This document shows positions 52,972-61,124 of a stretch of 63,916 bases of DNA, in pieces. Every line of letters begins with the position of its first letter. Position 1 is the stretch's first letter. The stretch comes from Sulfonitrofixus sp039714575. Lineage in GTDB: Bacteria; Campylobacterota; Campylobacteria; Campylobacterales; Sulfurimonadaceae. The DNA lies in assembly GCA_039714575.1 (NCBI GenBank), contig JBDLJE010000004.1, positions 1-63,916 of the forward strand, given 5' to 3'. Below the pieces are notes generated by a model. That model was not told where the DNA came from, did no database searches, and saw only the letters and a list, made by a program, of their open reading frames with translations. The position numbers and the translations under genes are program-made.

Positions 52972-52996
52972 TTCACAGTGCTGGAGAAACTGTGAA
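52972..52996. terminator. hairpin between convergent genes
   Basis: TTCACAGT (52972-52979) and ACTGTGAA (52989-52996), perfect 8-bp arms with a 9-base loop, between the DUF4015 gene and yjdM. No T tract. Confidence 0.45.
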
Positions 52997-53011
52997 TTGC
53001 AGGTAACTGTC

Positions 53012-53347
53012 TTATGCTTTTTTGACGAAAGCGGCTGTGATCTGCATCGCACCAAAGCCCGGGATCTTACAGTCGATGTTATGGTCGGGTTTGTCCAGGA
53101 GTCTGCCTATCTTGAACTTCGTACCTATCTTGACATCCGATGAAGCACCTTTGACTTTCAGATCTTTAATGACCGTTACGTTGTCACCGTCCTGCAGAGG
53201 CGTACCGTTGGCATCTCTAATGATGAAAGCGCCCTCTTCTACCGCATTTTTAGACCACTCATGCGCGCATTCAGGGCAGACATACAGCTCGCCGTCTTCG
53301 TAAGTATATTCGCTGCCGCACTCCGGGCAGTTTGGTAGTTGTTCCAT
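53012..53347 (-). CDS. yjdM: PhnA/YjdM family zinc-ribbon protein
   Basis: 111 residues. The N-terminal zinc ribbon (NCPECGSEYTYEDGELYVCP, then ECAHEW) is followed by the YjdM domain (IIRDANGTPLQDGDNVTVIK, LKVKGASSDVKIGTKF). Once named PhnA but not a phosphonoacetate hydrolase. Function is not settled. Confidence 0.88.
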   Translation of the reverse strand: MEQLPNCPECGSEYTYEDGELYVCPECAHEWSKNAVEEGAFIIRDANGTPLQDGDNVTVIKDLKVKGASSDVKIGTKFKIGRLLDKPDHNIDCKIPGFGAMQITAAFVKKA

Positions 53348-53385
53348 AGTTGTTCCTTAATTGTTGTATGACTGCGGTTACCTTG

Positions 53386-55635
53386 CTACTTTAATTTCTC
53401 TGCCACAAGCTTATTTACTACTTGTGGGTTTGCTTTGCCACCGGTAGCTTTTAGAACTTGCCCGACGAAGAAGCCAAGTAGTTTGGTATTGCCTGCCCTG
53501 AACTTGGCGACGTTGTCTGGGTTTTTTGCAATTATCTCATCGATAATAGGTGAAATCTTAGATGGGTCACTTATCTGTACAAGCCCTTTAGCTTCAACGA
53601 TTTGAGCAGGACTTTCTCCACTCTTCACCATCTCATCAAATACCTGTTTAGCAATTTTATTTGAGATAGTCTCTTCATCAACCATCTTGACAAGCTCTGC
53701 TACCTGCTTTGCACTGAACTTAAGCTCGCTTACTTGCATCTGCTTTAGCTCTCTAGCCACCTCGTTTGTCACAATGTTAGCGAGATTTACAGGGCTTTTA
53801 AGCACAGCTAGAGACGCTTCATAAAAGCTTGATAATTGCTCATCACGAGCTAGAGTATTAGCGACTTCACTGTTTAGTCCAAGCTCATCTGTGTACTTGT
53901 CAAACAGAGCTTGTTCGCTCTCACTCATAGCCGCCACTTCACCATCTACTTGCACTTTTTTTGCTTGTGGTTCAGGTGTGCTATCAGCTGTTTTTTTCTT
54001 TTTAGCATAAGAGTCTTTGAGACCTACGATTTTATTAAATACCGGCTTTTCATCGGTGTAGTCAATCGGGTCAGCGTAAAAATATCCTTGTCTCTCAAAC
54101 TGGAATCTAACATCTGGTTTTTCAGTTATAACGGCTCTCTCAACAAGAGCACTGTTTACAACTTCCAGAGAGTGAGGGTTTAAGTCCTCTAAGCTTTCCG
54201 GTGCTTCTGCGGAGTATAGCCTGTCATAAAGTCTTACTTCTACAGTTTTAGCACTCTTTGCATCTACCCACTGGATAGCACTTTTGACCTTGATACCGCT
54301 AGTATCTGAGCCACTTTTAGAATCCTTATGATACTCAGCTTTGATCTCAGTAATGTTTCCATCAGCATCTTTGATGACTTCCTTACAAGTGATGATATAA
54401 GCATGTTTAAGACGTACGCTCTGCTCTGGTGTAAGACGGAAGTAACCTTTTGGAGGATTTTCCATAAAGTCAGAGCGCTCAATATAGATCTCTTTAGAAA
54501 AAGGTATCTTTCTTGAACCCTCTTTAGGTACGTCTTCTGGGTAGTATGAAGCATCAAGCTCTTCACTGCCTTCATAGTTTTCAATCGTTACTTTCAGAGG
54601 GTCAAGTACACACATAACACGCGGTACTTTTGTATTGAGATCATCTCGTATACAGAACTCAAGCTGTGCAACATCGACCATTGAGTTTGCTTTTGCTATA
54701 CCAATTTGATCACAGAAGTTTAAAATAGACTCTGGCGTATAGCCTCTTCTTCTGTACCCGGCAATTGTTGGCATACGAGGGTCATCCCAGCCGCTAACCT
54801 GACCATCTTCGACTAGCTCTAAAAGCTTTCTTTTACTCATAACCGTATAGTTAATACCAAGTCTTGCAAACTCATGCTGGTAAGGACGTGGTGATGTAAG
54901 CCCTAGAGTGTCAAGTACCCAGTCATAAATATCACGGTTGTTTTCAAACTCCAGTGTACAAAGAGAGTGAGTAATCCCTTCAAGGTAGTCAGACAGACAG
55001 TGAGCAAAGTCATACATTGGGTAGATAGACCATTCATCCCCTGCTCGGAAGTGGTGCGCGTGTCTGATGCGATATAAAAGCGGATCTCTCATTTTCATAT
55101 TGGCTGCACTCATGTCGATCTTAGCTCTTAGTACGTGTTCACCATCTTTAAACTCGCCATTTTTCATTCGCTCAAAAAGGTCTAGGTTCTCTTCAATACT
55201 GCGCTGTGCATATTTGCTGCGTTTTCCTGCTTCTGTAACCGTCCCACGAAGTTCACGCATCTCTTCTTCATTTACACTGTCAACATAGGCCTTGCCCATT
55301 TTAATAAGCTCAACTGCGTAATCATATATCTTAGGAAAGTAATCAGAAGTGAACTGAACACTTTTACCAAAGTCAAATCCAAGCCACTCTACCGCATCTT
55401 TGAGAGCCTCAACATACTTTGTATCTTCTTTAGTGGGGTTGGTATCATCCATTCTAAGGAAACAGCGACCATTATAGTCATTTGCGATACCAAAGTTTAT
55501 AACGATAGATTTAGCGTGTCCAATGTGTGGGAAGCCATTTGGCTCTGGAGGGAATCTTGTAACAACCTCTTTGTACTTGCCTGATTTTAAGTCTTCTTCA
55601 ACGATAGTACGTAAAAAATCTTTGCTCTCACTCAT
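53386..55635 (-). CDS. glnS: glutaminyl-tRNA synthetase with C-terminal YqeY/GatB-tail domain
   Basis: 749 residues. Residues ~1-555 are GlnRS: VVTRFPPEPNGFPHIGHAKS (HIGH), DDTNPTKED, YNYTVMSKRKL-like region (NYTVMSKRKLL), then anticodon barrels. After a Lys/Pro linker (~556-575) the last ~170 residues form the GatB/YqeY tail domain (LANIVTNEVARELKQMQ, FRAGNTKLLGFFVGQVLKAT), the architecture known from Deinococcus GlnRS, where it helps bind tRNA-Gln. Many Campylobacterota lack GlnRS and use GatCAB. The gene appears more AT-rich than metG or fbp, which would fit acquisition. Confidence 0.93.
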   Translation of the reverse strand: MSESKDFLRTIVEEDLKSGKYKEVVTRFPPEPNGFPHIGHAKSIVINFGIANDYNGRCFLRMDDTNPTKEDTKYVEALKDAVEWLGFDFGKSVQFTSDYFPKIYDYAVELIKMGKAYVDSVNEEEMRELRGTVTEAGKRSKYAQRSIEENLDLFERMKNGEFKDGEHVLRAKIDMSAANMKMRDPLLYRIRHAHHFRAGDEWSIYPMYDFAHCLSDYLEGITHSLCTLEFENNRDIYDWVLDTLGLTSPRPYQHEFARLGINYTVMSKRKLLELVEDGQVSGWDDPRMPTIAGYRRRGYTPESILNFCDQIGIAKANSMVDVAQLEFCIRDDLNTKVPRVMCVLDPLKVTIENYEGSEELDASYYPEDVPKEGSRKIPFSKEIYIERSDFMENPPKGYFRLTPEQSVRLKHAYIITCKEVIKDADGNITEIKAEYHKDSKSGSDTSGIKVKSAIQWVDAKSAKTVEVRLYDRLYSAEAPESLEDLNPHSLEVVNSALVERAVITEKPDVRFQFERQGYFYADPIDYTDEKPVFNKIVGLKDSYAKKKKTADSTPEPQAKKVQVDGEVAAMSESEQALFDKYTDELGLNSEVANTLARDEQLSSFYEASLAVLKSPVNLANIVTNEVARELKQMQVSELKFSAKQVAELVKMVDEETISNKIAKQVFDEMVKSGESPAQIVEAKGLVQISDPSKISPIIDEIIAKNPDNVAKFRAGNTKLLGFFVGQVLKATGGKANPQVVNKLVAEKLK

Positions 55636-55837
55636 TATTATTAAACCTTTTGATTTTGAAACTTTTTATAAGCGCTGTATTTTATCAAAATTAGTGCTTA
55701 TTGCATCTTAGATAATGGGTTTATTTTAGATGCTCTCTAGGTGATGTAAAATATAGACATAATGGTTTTTGGAATATATGAGTTAATTAAACTTATTAGT
55801 TGTTAAAAGTGCTTAAAAATCAATATTATCATTCTGT

Positions 55838-55966
55838 TTAGAGTGAAGCGCTAAAGCTTTTAAGCAGTGCCCTCTTCTCTTTACTCTGCGGCAAATATTC
55901 CTCTACAAGTTTGTGAAAGGCTTTAGAGTGGTTCATGTGCACCATGTGGGCGAGTTCGTGGAAAAC
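55838..55966 (-). pseudogene. 3' fragment of a YgjP-like metallopeptidase gene
   Basis: Read on the minus strand it encodes RIVFHELAHMVHMNHSKAF and continues to LLKSFSASL and a stop. This is a diverged copy (about 35 of 44 residues identical by eye) of the C-terminus of the intact gene at 56612-57262. It begins where the antitoxin gene ends. It has no start and is not expected to be functional. Confidence 0.85.
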
Positions 55967-56250
55967 TATCCTGTTTGTTTGTCAACCAAACGACCAGTAA
56001 TGAACTTGTGTAGTACACTGGACATTAGTGTTTGGTAAGGAAGTCCTTCTTCTACTGCAAACGTTTTGATGGCTTCAAGGTCTTTAGAAGACATTCTTAA
56101 GTTAACTCTTTTGTCTTTTTTTAGAGTGTTTCTTGCAACCTCTTGATGAGAAGTGATCTCTTCTTTAAGGTTTTCAACTGAACTCCATTCACCAGACTCA
56201 AGAGAATCCAGAAGTTCACTCTCTTCTTCGCTTAAATTAAATTCTTTCAT
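55966..56250 (-). CDS. CopG/BrnA-like antitoxin
   Basis: 94 residues. An acidic N-terminus precedes the DNA-binding region DKRVNLRMSSKDLEAIKTFA, then EEGLPYQTLMSSVLHKFITG, a ribbon-helix-helix of the BrnA/CopG type. It overlaps the upstream toxin gene by 4 bases (ATGA). Its last codons (KQTG) and stop TAG fall at the junction with the metallopeptidase fragment, so the C-terminus may have been reset by the insertion. Confidence 0.8.
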   Translation of the reverse strand: MKEFNLSEEESELLDSLESGEWSSVENLKEEITSHQEVARNTLKKDKRVNLRMSSKDLEAIKTFAVEEGLPYQTLMSSVLHKFITGRLVDKQTG

Positions 56251-56525
56251 TTTGAATCCTTTAAATATTGTTTAGTTAGCTTACGACTTGGAATAATTGT
56301 CTTTAAAAACCGTTCTTTAGCATTCTCTACAAAAGGGATGGCAATCACATAGTCTTCAATTTTTACTATCAAGATCTTTTGATGAGAAAACCTCTCCTTA
56401 TTGGGATGTTCTACAATATCAAGCAAGTCACCGCTTTCAATATGTGAAACGATTTGTTCAAAACTTAGGTTTCGTTCTTTTTTTAATAAGAGGTTTTTCT
56501 CTGGATTCCAATTATAAGTAATCAT
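56247..56525 (-). CDS. BrnT-like toxin
   Basis: 92 residues: MITYNWNPEKNLLLKKERNL, then SFEQIVSHIESGDLLDIVEH, HQKILIVKIEDYVIAIPFVE and RFLKTIIPSRKLTKQYL. This layout is that of BrnT/DUF497-type ribonuclease toxins, with the toxin gene first and the antitoxin second. Together with the downstream antitoxin it forms a type II module set between a full and a partial metallopeptidase copy. Confidence 0.75.
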   Translation of the reverse strand: MITYNWNPEKNLLLKKERNLSFEQIVSHIESGDLLDIVEHPNKERFSHQKILIVKIEDYVIAIPFVENAKERFLKTIIPSRKLTKQYLKDSK

Positions 56526-56611
56526 TAGTAAATTTTAGCACTATGTGTGCCTTTTGTCAATACACTGTTGAAGTGAGCAATGATCAGTTTAATCTTATAC
56601 AACTAAAATCA

Positions 56612-57262
56612 CTAAAGTGATGCACTAAATTGTTTCAACAATGCCTTCTTCTCTCTGCTCTGAGGAAGATACTGTTCAACAAGTGTGTGAAAAGCTTTGG
56701 AGTGGTTCATGTGGACCATGTGGGCGAGTTCGTGGACTATGACGTAGTCTATGCACTCTTTCGGGGTCTGCATGAGATGGATGTTGAAGGTGATGACGCC
56801 GCTGCTTCGGCAGTTGCCCCACTGGCGTTTCATACGGCGCAGTTTCATCTCTTTGGGCTTGAGGTCCATGATGACCGAGAAGTGGTTTAGACGCTCTTGC
56901 AGGTAGCTCTGCGCCTCTTTTTTGTAGAAGTTGTGATAGTGCGAAGGCAGCTGCTCTTCTGCACTGTTGTCGCACTTGTGTTTAAGGTCTGCAAATTGCG
57001 GGTGGTACTCCAAGGGGTAGGTCTCTCCAAAGTAGAGGATCTCTTTGCCTTTGACAAGTCTTGGCTTTTCCGTGACCTTTTGAAGAGCTTTGACTATCCA
57101 CGCCTCTTTCTCATCGATGAGTTCAAAGACCCTCTTTTTACTGATCTTTGACGAGCTGACCGTCACCTCGCCGTTGTCGGTGATGCGGAAGTAGATGTTT
57201 TTCATCCTCGGTTTGATGACATGCTCTATCTCGAACCCTTTGTAGCTGTACCTAGTTGTCAA
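56612..57262 (-). CDS. YgjP-like (DUF45/M48-type) zinc metallopeptidase
   Basis: 216 residues of the YgjP family, with RRMKRQWGNCRSSGVITFN and the zinc motif VIVHELAHMVHMNHSKAF (HExxH plus downstream His). Such genes are often next to restriction or DNA-modification genes, but biochemical function is poorly known. It overlaps the upstream DNA glycosylase gene by 11 bp. Its last ~130 bases are duplicated at 55838-55966 beyond the toxin-antitoxin pair. Confidence 0.88.
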   Translation of the reverse strand: MTTRYSYKGFEIEHVIKPRMKNIYFRITDNGEVTVSSSKISKKRVFELIDEKEAWIVKALQKVTEKPRLVKGKEILYFGETYPLEYHPQFADLKHKCDNSAEEQLPSHYHNFYKKEAQSYLQERLNHFSVIMDLKPKEMKLRRMKRQWGNCRSSGVITFNIHLMQTPKECIDYVIVHELAHMVHMNHSKAFHTLVEQYLPQSREKKALLKQFSASL

Positions 57263-57752
57263 GAGTCTCCTTGATAACGCGGTAGTGACGCTCTTTCTCT
57301 TCTCTCTTCATGGCAGCATGCGCAGGCGACGTTGAGGGGAGCAGCGTTGTGGGGATGTCGATGTCACTGAAGTGCTTTTTATACCCCTGCTCTGCTTTAC
57401 GGCCTGTGAAGAAGATGTGTCTGATGTTTGGATGTTGCTTGAAAAAGAGATGAAAGTCGTTAGGGACAAGGTCTTTGAGGTTTGAGTCGCTTGAGTTGCC
57501 CTCTTTTCGGCTCAATGAACCGTAGGTGTCCCACATGGCAATACCTTGTTGAAGAGCAAAGGCTCGTTTCTCATCGTTGGTAGTGAGTATAACGTCAAAG
57601 AGACTCTCCATAATGGGCCAGAATAGGTTTCTTGGATGAGCGTAATAGAAGTTCTCCTCAAAGGACTTGATGCTTGGAAATGAACCGAGTATTAAGATAC
57701 GGGAGTTTTCATCTGCTATGGCGTCAAAGGGGTGTTGTAAGGTCTCTGCCAA
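57252..57752 (-). CDS. DNA-deoxyinosine glycosylase (uracil-DNA glycosylase superfamily, family 6 type)
   Basis: 166 residues. ILILGSFPSIKSFEENFYYA, HPRNLFWPIM and the late LLPSTSPAHA motif place it in the hypoxanthine-DNA glycosylase branch of the UDG superfamily, which removes deaminated adenine from DNA. Its 3' end overlaps the metallopeptidase gene. A perfect 9-bp inverted repeat lies 13 bases before its start. Confidence 0.82.
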   Translation of the reverse strand: MAETLQHPFDAIADENSRILILGSFPSIKSFEENFYYAHPRNLFWPIMESLFDVILTTNDEKRAFALQQGIAMWDTYGSLSRKEGNSSDSNLKDLVPNDFHLFFKQHPNIRHIFFTGRKAEQGYKKHFSDIDIPTTLLPSTSPAHAAMKREEKERHYRVIKETLDN

Positions 57753-57764
57753 AATAGTGATATA

Positions 57765-57786
57765 ACTATATAGCGGACTATATAGT
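57765..57786. promoter_or_regulatory. palindrome upstream of the DNA glycosylase gene
   Basis: ACTATATAG-CGGA-CTATATAGT, perfect 9-bp arms with a 4-base centre, between queC and the glycosylase start. It could be an operator or a stem-loop in the message. Confidence 0.5.
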
Positions 57787-57855
57787 CTTCTCCTCTCTAA
57801 AGGTGTTCATCATCGCGATGGTCTTTATGTCTTTTTTATCGCCGCGCTCTTTCAT
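57778..57855 (-). CDS. possible 25-residue peptide after queC
   Basis: ATG overlaps the queC stop (TGATG) and encodes MKERGDKKDIKTIAMMNTFR then EEKTI, ending inside the palindrome. There is no ribosome site beyond coupling. It may be a translated tail or chance. Confidence 0.25.
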   Translation of the reverse strand: MKERGDKKDIKTIAMMNTFREEKTI

Positions 57856-58526
57856 CAGTTTGCTGCGTAATCTATAGGGTCTTTGACACCCGCGACTTTA
57901 AAACCGTTAAGACGCAGACGGCAGCTGTCACAGAGACCGCAGGCTTTATCTTCGTTCTGGTAGCAGCTCCATGTCAATGCAAGGGGTACATGGTGTTTAA
58001 CAGCCTCTTGGACGATCTCAGACTTTTTGAGGTGGACAAGCGGCATCTCAATGGTGATGTCAGTACTCTCTTTAGTACCAAGGTTAATACTCTGCTGCAT
58101 AGAACTGATGTAGTCCTCTCGACAGTCAGGGTAACCGCTGCTGTCCTCTTCGACCACGCCGATACAGATCACCTCGGCACCCTCTTTTTCCGCGATAGCC
58201 GCCGCCATGCTCAGAAAGATACCGTTGCGAAAAGGGACGTAGGTGACGGGAACGCCCTCTTCCACACCGTCGGTCGGTACATCGATGCTTTTGTCTGTCA
58301 GCGCAGAGGCGCCAAGCTCTTTAAAAAAGCCGATGTCAAGGTCATATTTGTTGACAGCACCGATAGTGTCGGCAATAGCATGAAAGGCTTCGCGCTCTTT
58401 TTTTTCGGTGCGCTGGTCATAGTTAAAGTGCACGGCAATGACCTCATAACCCTTCTCCTTCATGAGGTAGGCACCCAGGGTTGAGTCCATCCCGCCACTC
58501 ATAATACAGACTGCTTTTTTACTCAT
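57855..58526 (-). CDS. queC: 7-cyano-7-deazaguanine synthase
   Basis: Makes preQ0 from 7-carboxy-7-deazaguanine, ammonia and ATP in queuosine synthesis. 223 residues. PP-loop CIMSGGMDSTLGAYLMKEKG near the start; zinc cysteines in LTWSCYQNEDKACGLCDSCR. Other queuosine genes are not in the window. Confidence 0.95.
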   Translation of the reverse strand: MSKKAVCIMSGGMDSTLGAYLMKEKGYEVIAVHFNYDQRTEKKEREAFHAIADTIGAVNKYDLDIGFFKELGASALTDKSIDVPTDGVEEGVPVTYVPFRNGIFLSMAAAIAEKEGAEVICIGVVEEDSSGYPDCREDYISSMQQSINLGTKESTDITIEMPLVHLKKSEIVQEAVKHHVPLALTWSCYQNEDKACGLCDSCRLRLNGFKVAGVKDPIDYAAN

Positions 58527-58552
58527 TTTTTTCTCTTTGCGTGATTGGATCG

Positions 58553-58831
58553 TTAACTGTTTTTATGATGTGATTTTAACACATCATAGGCCTCTTTGAT
58601 GCGTATAAACTGCTCAGAGTCGCTATTTGTCTTGGTGTCAGGGTGGTAGAGCTTGGAAAGCGACCTGAATTGGTTTTTGACCTCTTCGAGAGTTGCCTCT
58701 TTTGAGAGTCCCAGTATCTTATAGGCATCTATGACCTCTTGGGCAGTCGGCTCTTCGTTCAGCCCCTCGTAAAAGGCCTCTTTTGCTTCATCAGCCATTT
58801 TCTTGGCTCTGTTTTTGATAGCGTCAAACAT
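58553..58831 (-). CDS. J-domain protein
   Basis: 92 residues. A charged N-terminal helix is followed by a J domain (DAYKILGLSKEATLEEVKNQ, LYHPDTKTN with the HPD triad). It stimulates an Hsp70 ATPase. No other DnaJ domains are present, so it is a specialised co-chaperone. It overlaps the GMC oxidoreductase gene by 8 bp and may assist that enzyme. Confidence 0.85.
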   Translation of the reverse strand: MFDAIKNRAKKMADEAKEAFYEGLNEEPTAQEVIDAYKILGLSKEATLEEVKNQFRSLSKLYHPDTKTNSDSEQFIRIKEAYDVLKSHHKNS

Positions 58832-60506
58832 CTTTGCGAAGCTCCTCTAAGATCTTGTCGGCAACACGGAATGCGTTGGCGTAGATGGTCCACGTATAAG
58901 GAACGCTGCCGCCCGTCGGCATAAAACTGGCATCCGTGACGTAGAGGTTGGCGATTTCGTGTGCTCTGCAGTTGACGTCAAGTACCGATGTTTTAGGATC
59001 ATTGCCAAAACGGCATCCTCCGGCAACAAGGTTTGGCGGCGGTGAGTCAGAGATGTTGGAGGTGATGCCCTCGCAGCCCAACCCTTCTAAGACCTTTACC
59101 GCTTTGTCTGCGAGGTAGTGCCCTACTTTCAGGTCTTGCGGATGACCATAGAGACGGACCTTGCCCACAGGCATACCCCACTTGTCTTTGACATTGTCAT
59201 CGATGCTCACAAAACAGTTGTCCGTCGGCATCCAGTCGTTGAAGACCTCGAAGGTCATGACGCGGGAACGCTCGAAGGCGTGGTGAAGGCTTTTGGAGAG
59301 TGGTTTTCCCCAGACAAGGTCACCGTTGTCATCATAGACCTGGTCTAAAGCTCTGGGGATGGCGTTGGCATGTTCGAACAAGAAGTCGATGGTACCGCCC
59401 TTGAGATGCTCCTTCTTATCATCATACTCATACCAGTCTTGCAGCGAACGGTTGACAAAGGCACCGCGAAGCAGGAGTGACTCCTGTCTCTCTTTTGGAA
59501 GGTTCTTGAAGTTGAGACGGCCGCTGCCGCTGCCGCCGGCTGAGAATATGAGGTTCTTACCGACCAGCCCGCTGTTGTTTGCCAAACCGTCAGGGAAGTC
59601 GGCACTTTTTGAGTTTAACAGCAGTCGTGAACTCTCTATGGCCTGTGCCGCCAAGACATAGATCTTGGCTTCAATAGAGTGACCGGCGCCACTCTTGTCA
59701 TAGTAATGGACGCCGCTTACTTTGTCGTCGATGCTCTCTATCTTATAGACAAAAGCGTCCGGCAGGATCTCACAGTTTCCGCTTTTGACCGCTTTGTCCA
59801 AGAGCGCTGACTTGGCATGGCTTTTTCCGCCGGTTGCACAGCCGTAGCTTCCGCAGAGGTTGGAGTAAGAGCACCCTCTTCGCTCTAAAGCGTCGTAAGG
59901 GATGATAGCGCGCGGTGTCGGCATGGAGTAGTAGCCCAGTCTGGTACAGGACTCATCTATCCATGAAGCGATGGGATGTTCCCAAGTCTGCGGATATGGG
60001 TAGTCAGCGGTCGAACGTTCATCGCGGTATGGATGCTCGACCATCTTGCCCGAGACACCGACGACCTCTTCTACTTTTGTGTAGTAAGGCTCCATCGTCT
60101 CGTAGTCGATGGGCCAGTCAACGACATTGGCCCCTTCTACCTCGCCGAAAACAGTTTTGAGCCTGAAGTCGTTTGGTTTCATACGGTGAAAGTAGCCGCT
60201 CATAAGGTTGGAAGAGCCGCCCACCATAGAGCCGTTCCAGAAGTTCCAACCGCTATCTTCACCCCTCTCTCTAACGATCTCTCCATCTTCATCAAAGGTC
60301 TCGATGACATGCTGTTCATCTTCGAGTTTTGGTGTATAGAGGCTTCGTCTTGAAACAGCGATCTCATCTTTTTTAAAGTCGTTTTCGCTGTAAAGAGGCC
60401 CTTTCTCCAGGACAATGACCTTGAACCCGGCTTGTGCCAATGTGTAAGCAACAGGCGCTCCGCCTGCCCCGCTGCCGATAATGCAGATGTCCGCTTGTTT
60501 AGTCAT
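58824..60506 (-). CDS. GMC-type FAD oxidoreductase
   Basis: 560 residues. FAD-binding ICIIGSGAGGAPVAYTLAQA at the N-terminus, WNFWNGSMVGGSSNLMSGYF, and the GMC C-terminal block VTDASFMPTGGSVPYTWTIY. It belongs to the gluconate/sorbitol dehydrogenase large-subunit branch. It overlaps by 4 bp a small Tat-type subunit gene, the usual partner. No cytochrome subunit is adjacent. Substrate is unknown. Confidence 0.88.
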   Translation of the reverse strand: MTKQADICIIGSGAGGAPVAYTLAQAGFKVIVLEKGPLYSENDFKKDEIAVSRRSLYTPKLEDEQHVIETFDEDGEIVRERGEDSGWNFWNGSMVGGSSNLMSGYFHRMKPNDFRLKTVFGEVEGANVVDWPIDYETMEPYYTKVEEVVGVSGKMVEHPYRDERSTADYPYPQTWEHPIASWIDESCTRLGYYSMPTPRAIIPYDALERRGCSYSNLCGSYGCATGGKSHAKSALLDKAVKSGNCEILPDAFVYKIESIDDKVSGVHYYDKSGAGHSIEAKIYVLAAQAIESSRLLLNSKSADFPDGLANNSGLVGKNLIFSAGGSGSGRLNFKNLPKERQESLLLRGAFVNRSLQDWYEYDDKKEHLKGGTIDFLFEHANAIPRALDQVYDDNGDLVWGKPLSKSLHHAFERSRVMTFEVFNDWMPTDNCFVSIDDNVKDKWGMPVGKVRLYGHPQDLKVGHYLADKAVKVLEGLGCEGITSNISDSPPPNLVAGGCRFGNDPKTSVLDVNCRAHEIANLYVTDASFMPTGGSVPYTWTIYANAFRVADKILEELRKDV

Positions 60507-61015
60507 ATCGCCACCTCGTTAGGGCGTGGAAAACCGGGCTGATGCTCCAGCCATTTCCAGCCAACACTGTTGACATTGCCGCCGTAAACAGGGTCAGACA
60601 GAGCGGCCTCAAAGTAGTAGCCCATCATTCTGTAGAGCCAGTTGTCGCCCCAGCGCAGCATAGAGACTTTCTTTAATAGCTGCTCTTTTTTGTCGTGGTT
60701 CAATTTTAAAAACCCTTTGCCAAACTCTTCGTTGGCACTCTCGTCCAGCCAGCGGGCACCGTTAATAAGGTACTCTCTGCTCTCTATGTGAATGCGCTCA
60801 TCACTCAAAACGCCTTTAAAGTAGCCCATGACGTTAAGCTTGGACGTTACGTAGCCCTCTTTGTCGTTGAAGAGGTGGTTGATGACGGCATCAAAGATCT
60901 TATAAGTGTCTGTGCTGACGTTCCTGCTCTGTGCATATCTTTTAGCAGCTATACCGACAAGAAAAGCGACACCGACTGCACCGCCGTACTGGAAAAAATC
61001 ACGTCTGGTTATCAT
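60503..61015 (-). CDS. gluconate 2-dehydrogenase subunit 3-like protein
   Basis: 170 residues starting with a twin-arginine motif (MITRRDFFQYGGAVGVAFLV), so the folded complex may be exported by Tat with the GMC subunit riding along. The rest matches the small subunit family (IFDAVINHLFNDKEGY, LRWGDNWLYRMMGYYFEAAL). First gene of the operon with the GMC enzyme and the J-domain protein. Confidence 0.82.
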   Translation of the reverse strand: MITRRDFFQYGGAVGVAFLVGIAAKRYAQSRNVSTDTYKIFDAVINHLFNDKEGYVTSKLNVMGYFKGVLSDERIHIESREYLINGARWLDESANEEFGKGFLKLNHDKKEQLLKKVSMLRWGDNWLYRMMGYYFEAALSDPVYGGNVNSVGWKWLEHQPGFPRPNEVAI

Positions 61016-61094
61016 GGTTTCATTGTAACATAAGAATAGGAACTTTTATTGTGATGATGGGTACTTAATATGTGAGTATAGCGGTTGTTGTGAG

Positions 61095-61124
61095 CAATAC
61101 TAATCCGCTTGCGGGTTAGTATTG
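61095..61124. terminator. 30-bp hairpin across the end of the small membrane protein gene
   Basis: CAATACTAATCCGC and GCGGGTTAGTATTG, 14-bp arms with one G-T pair and a two-base centre, spanning the stop codon at 61100-61102. Probable transcript-end structure, or the relic of a recombination site. Confidence 0.5.

Noticed and set aside
57990..58484. 164-codon plus-strand frame in queC
   Set aside because: Antisense to queC, which has complete motifs.
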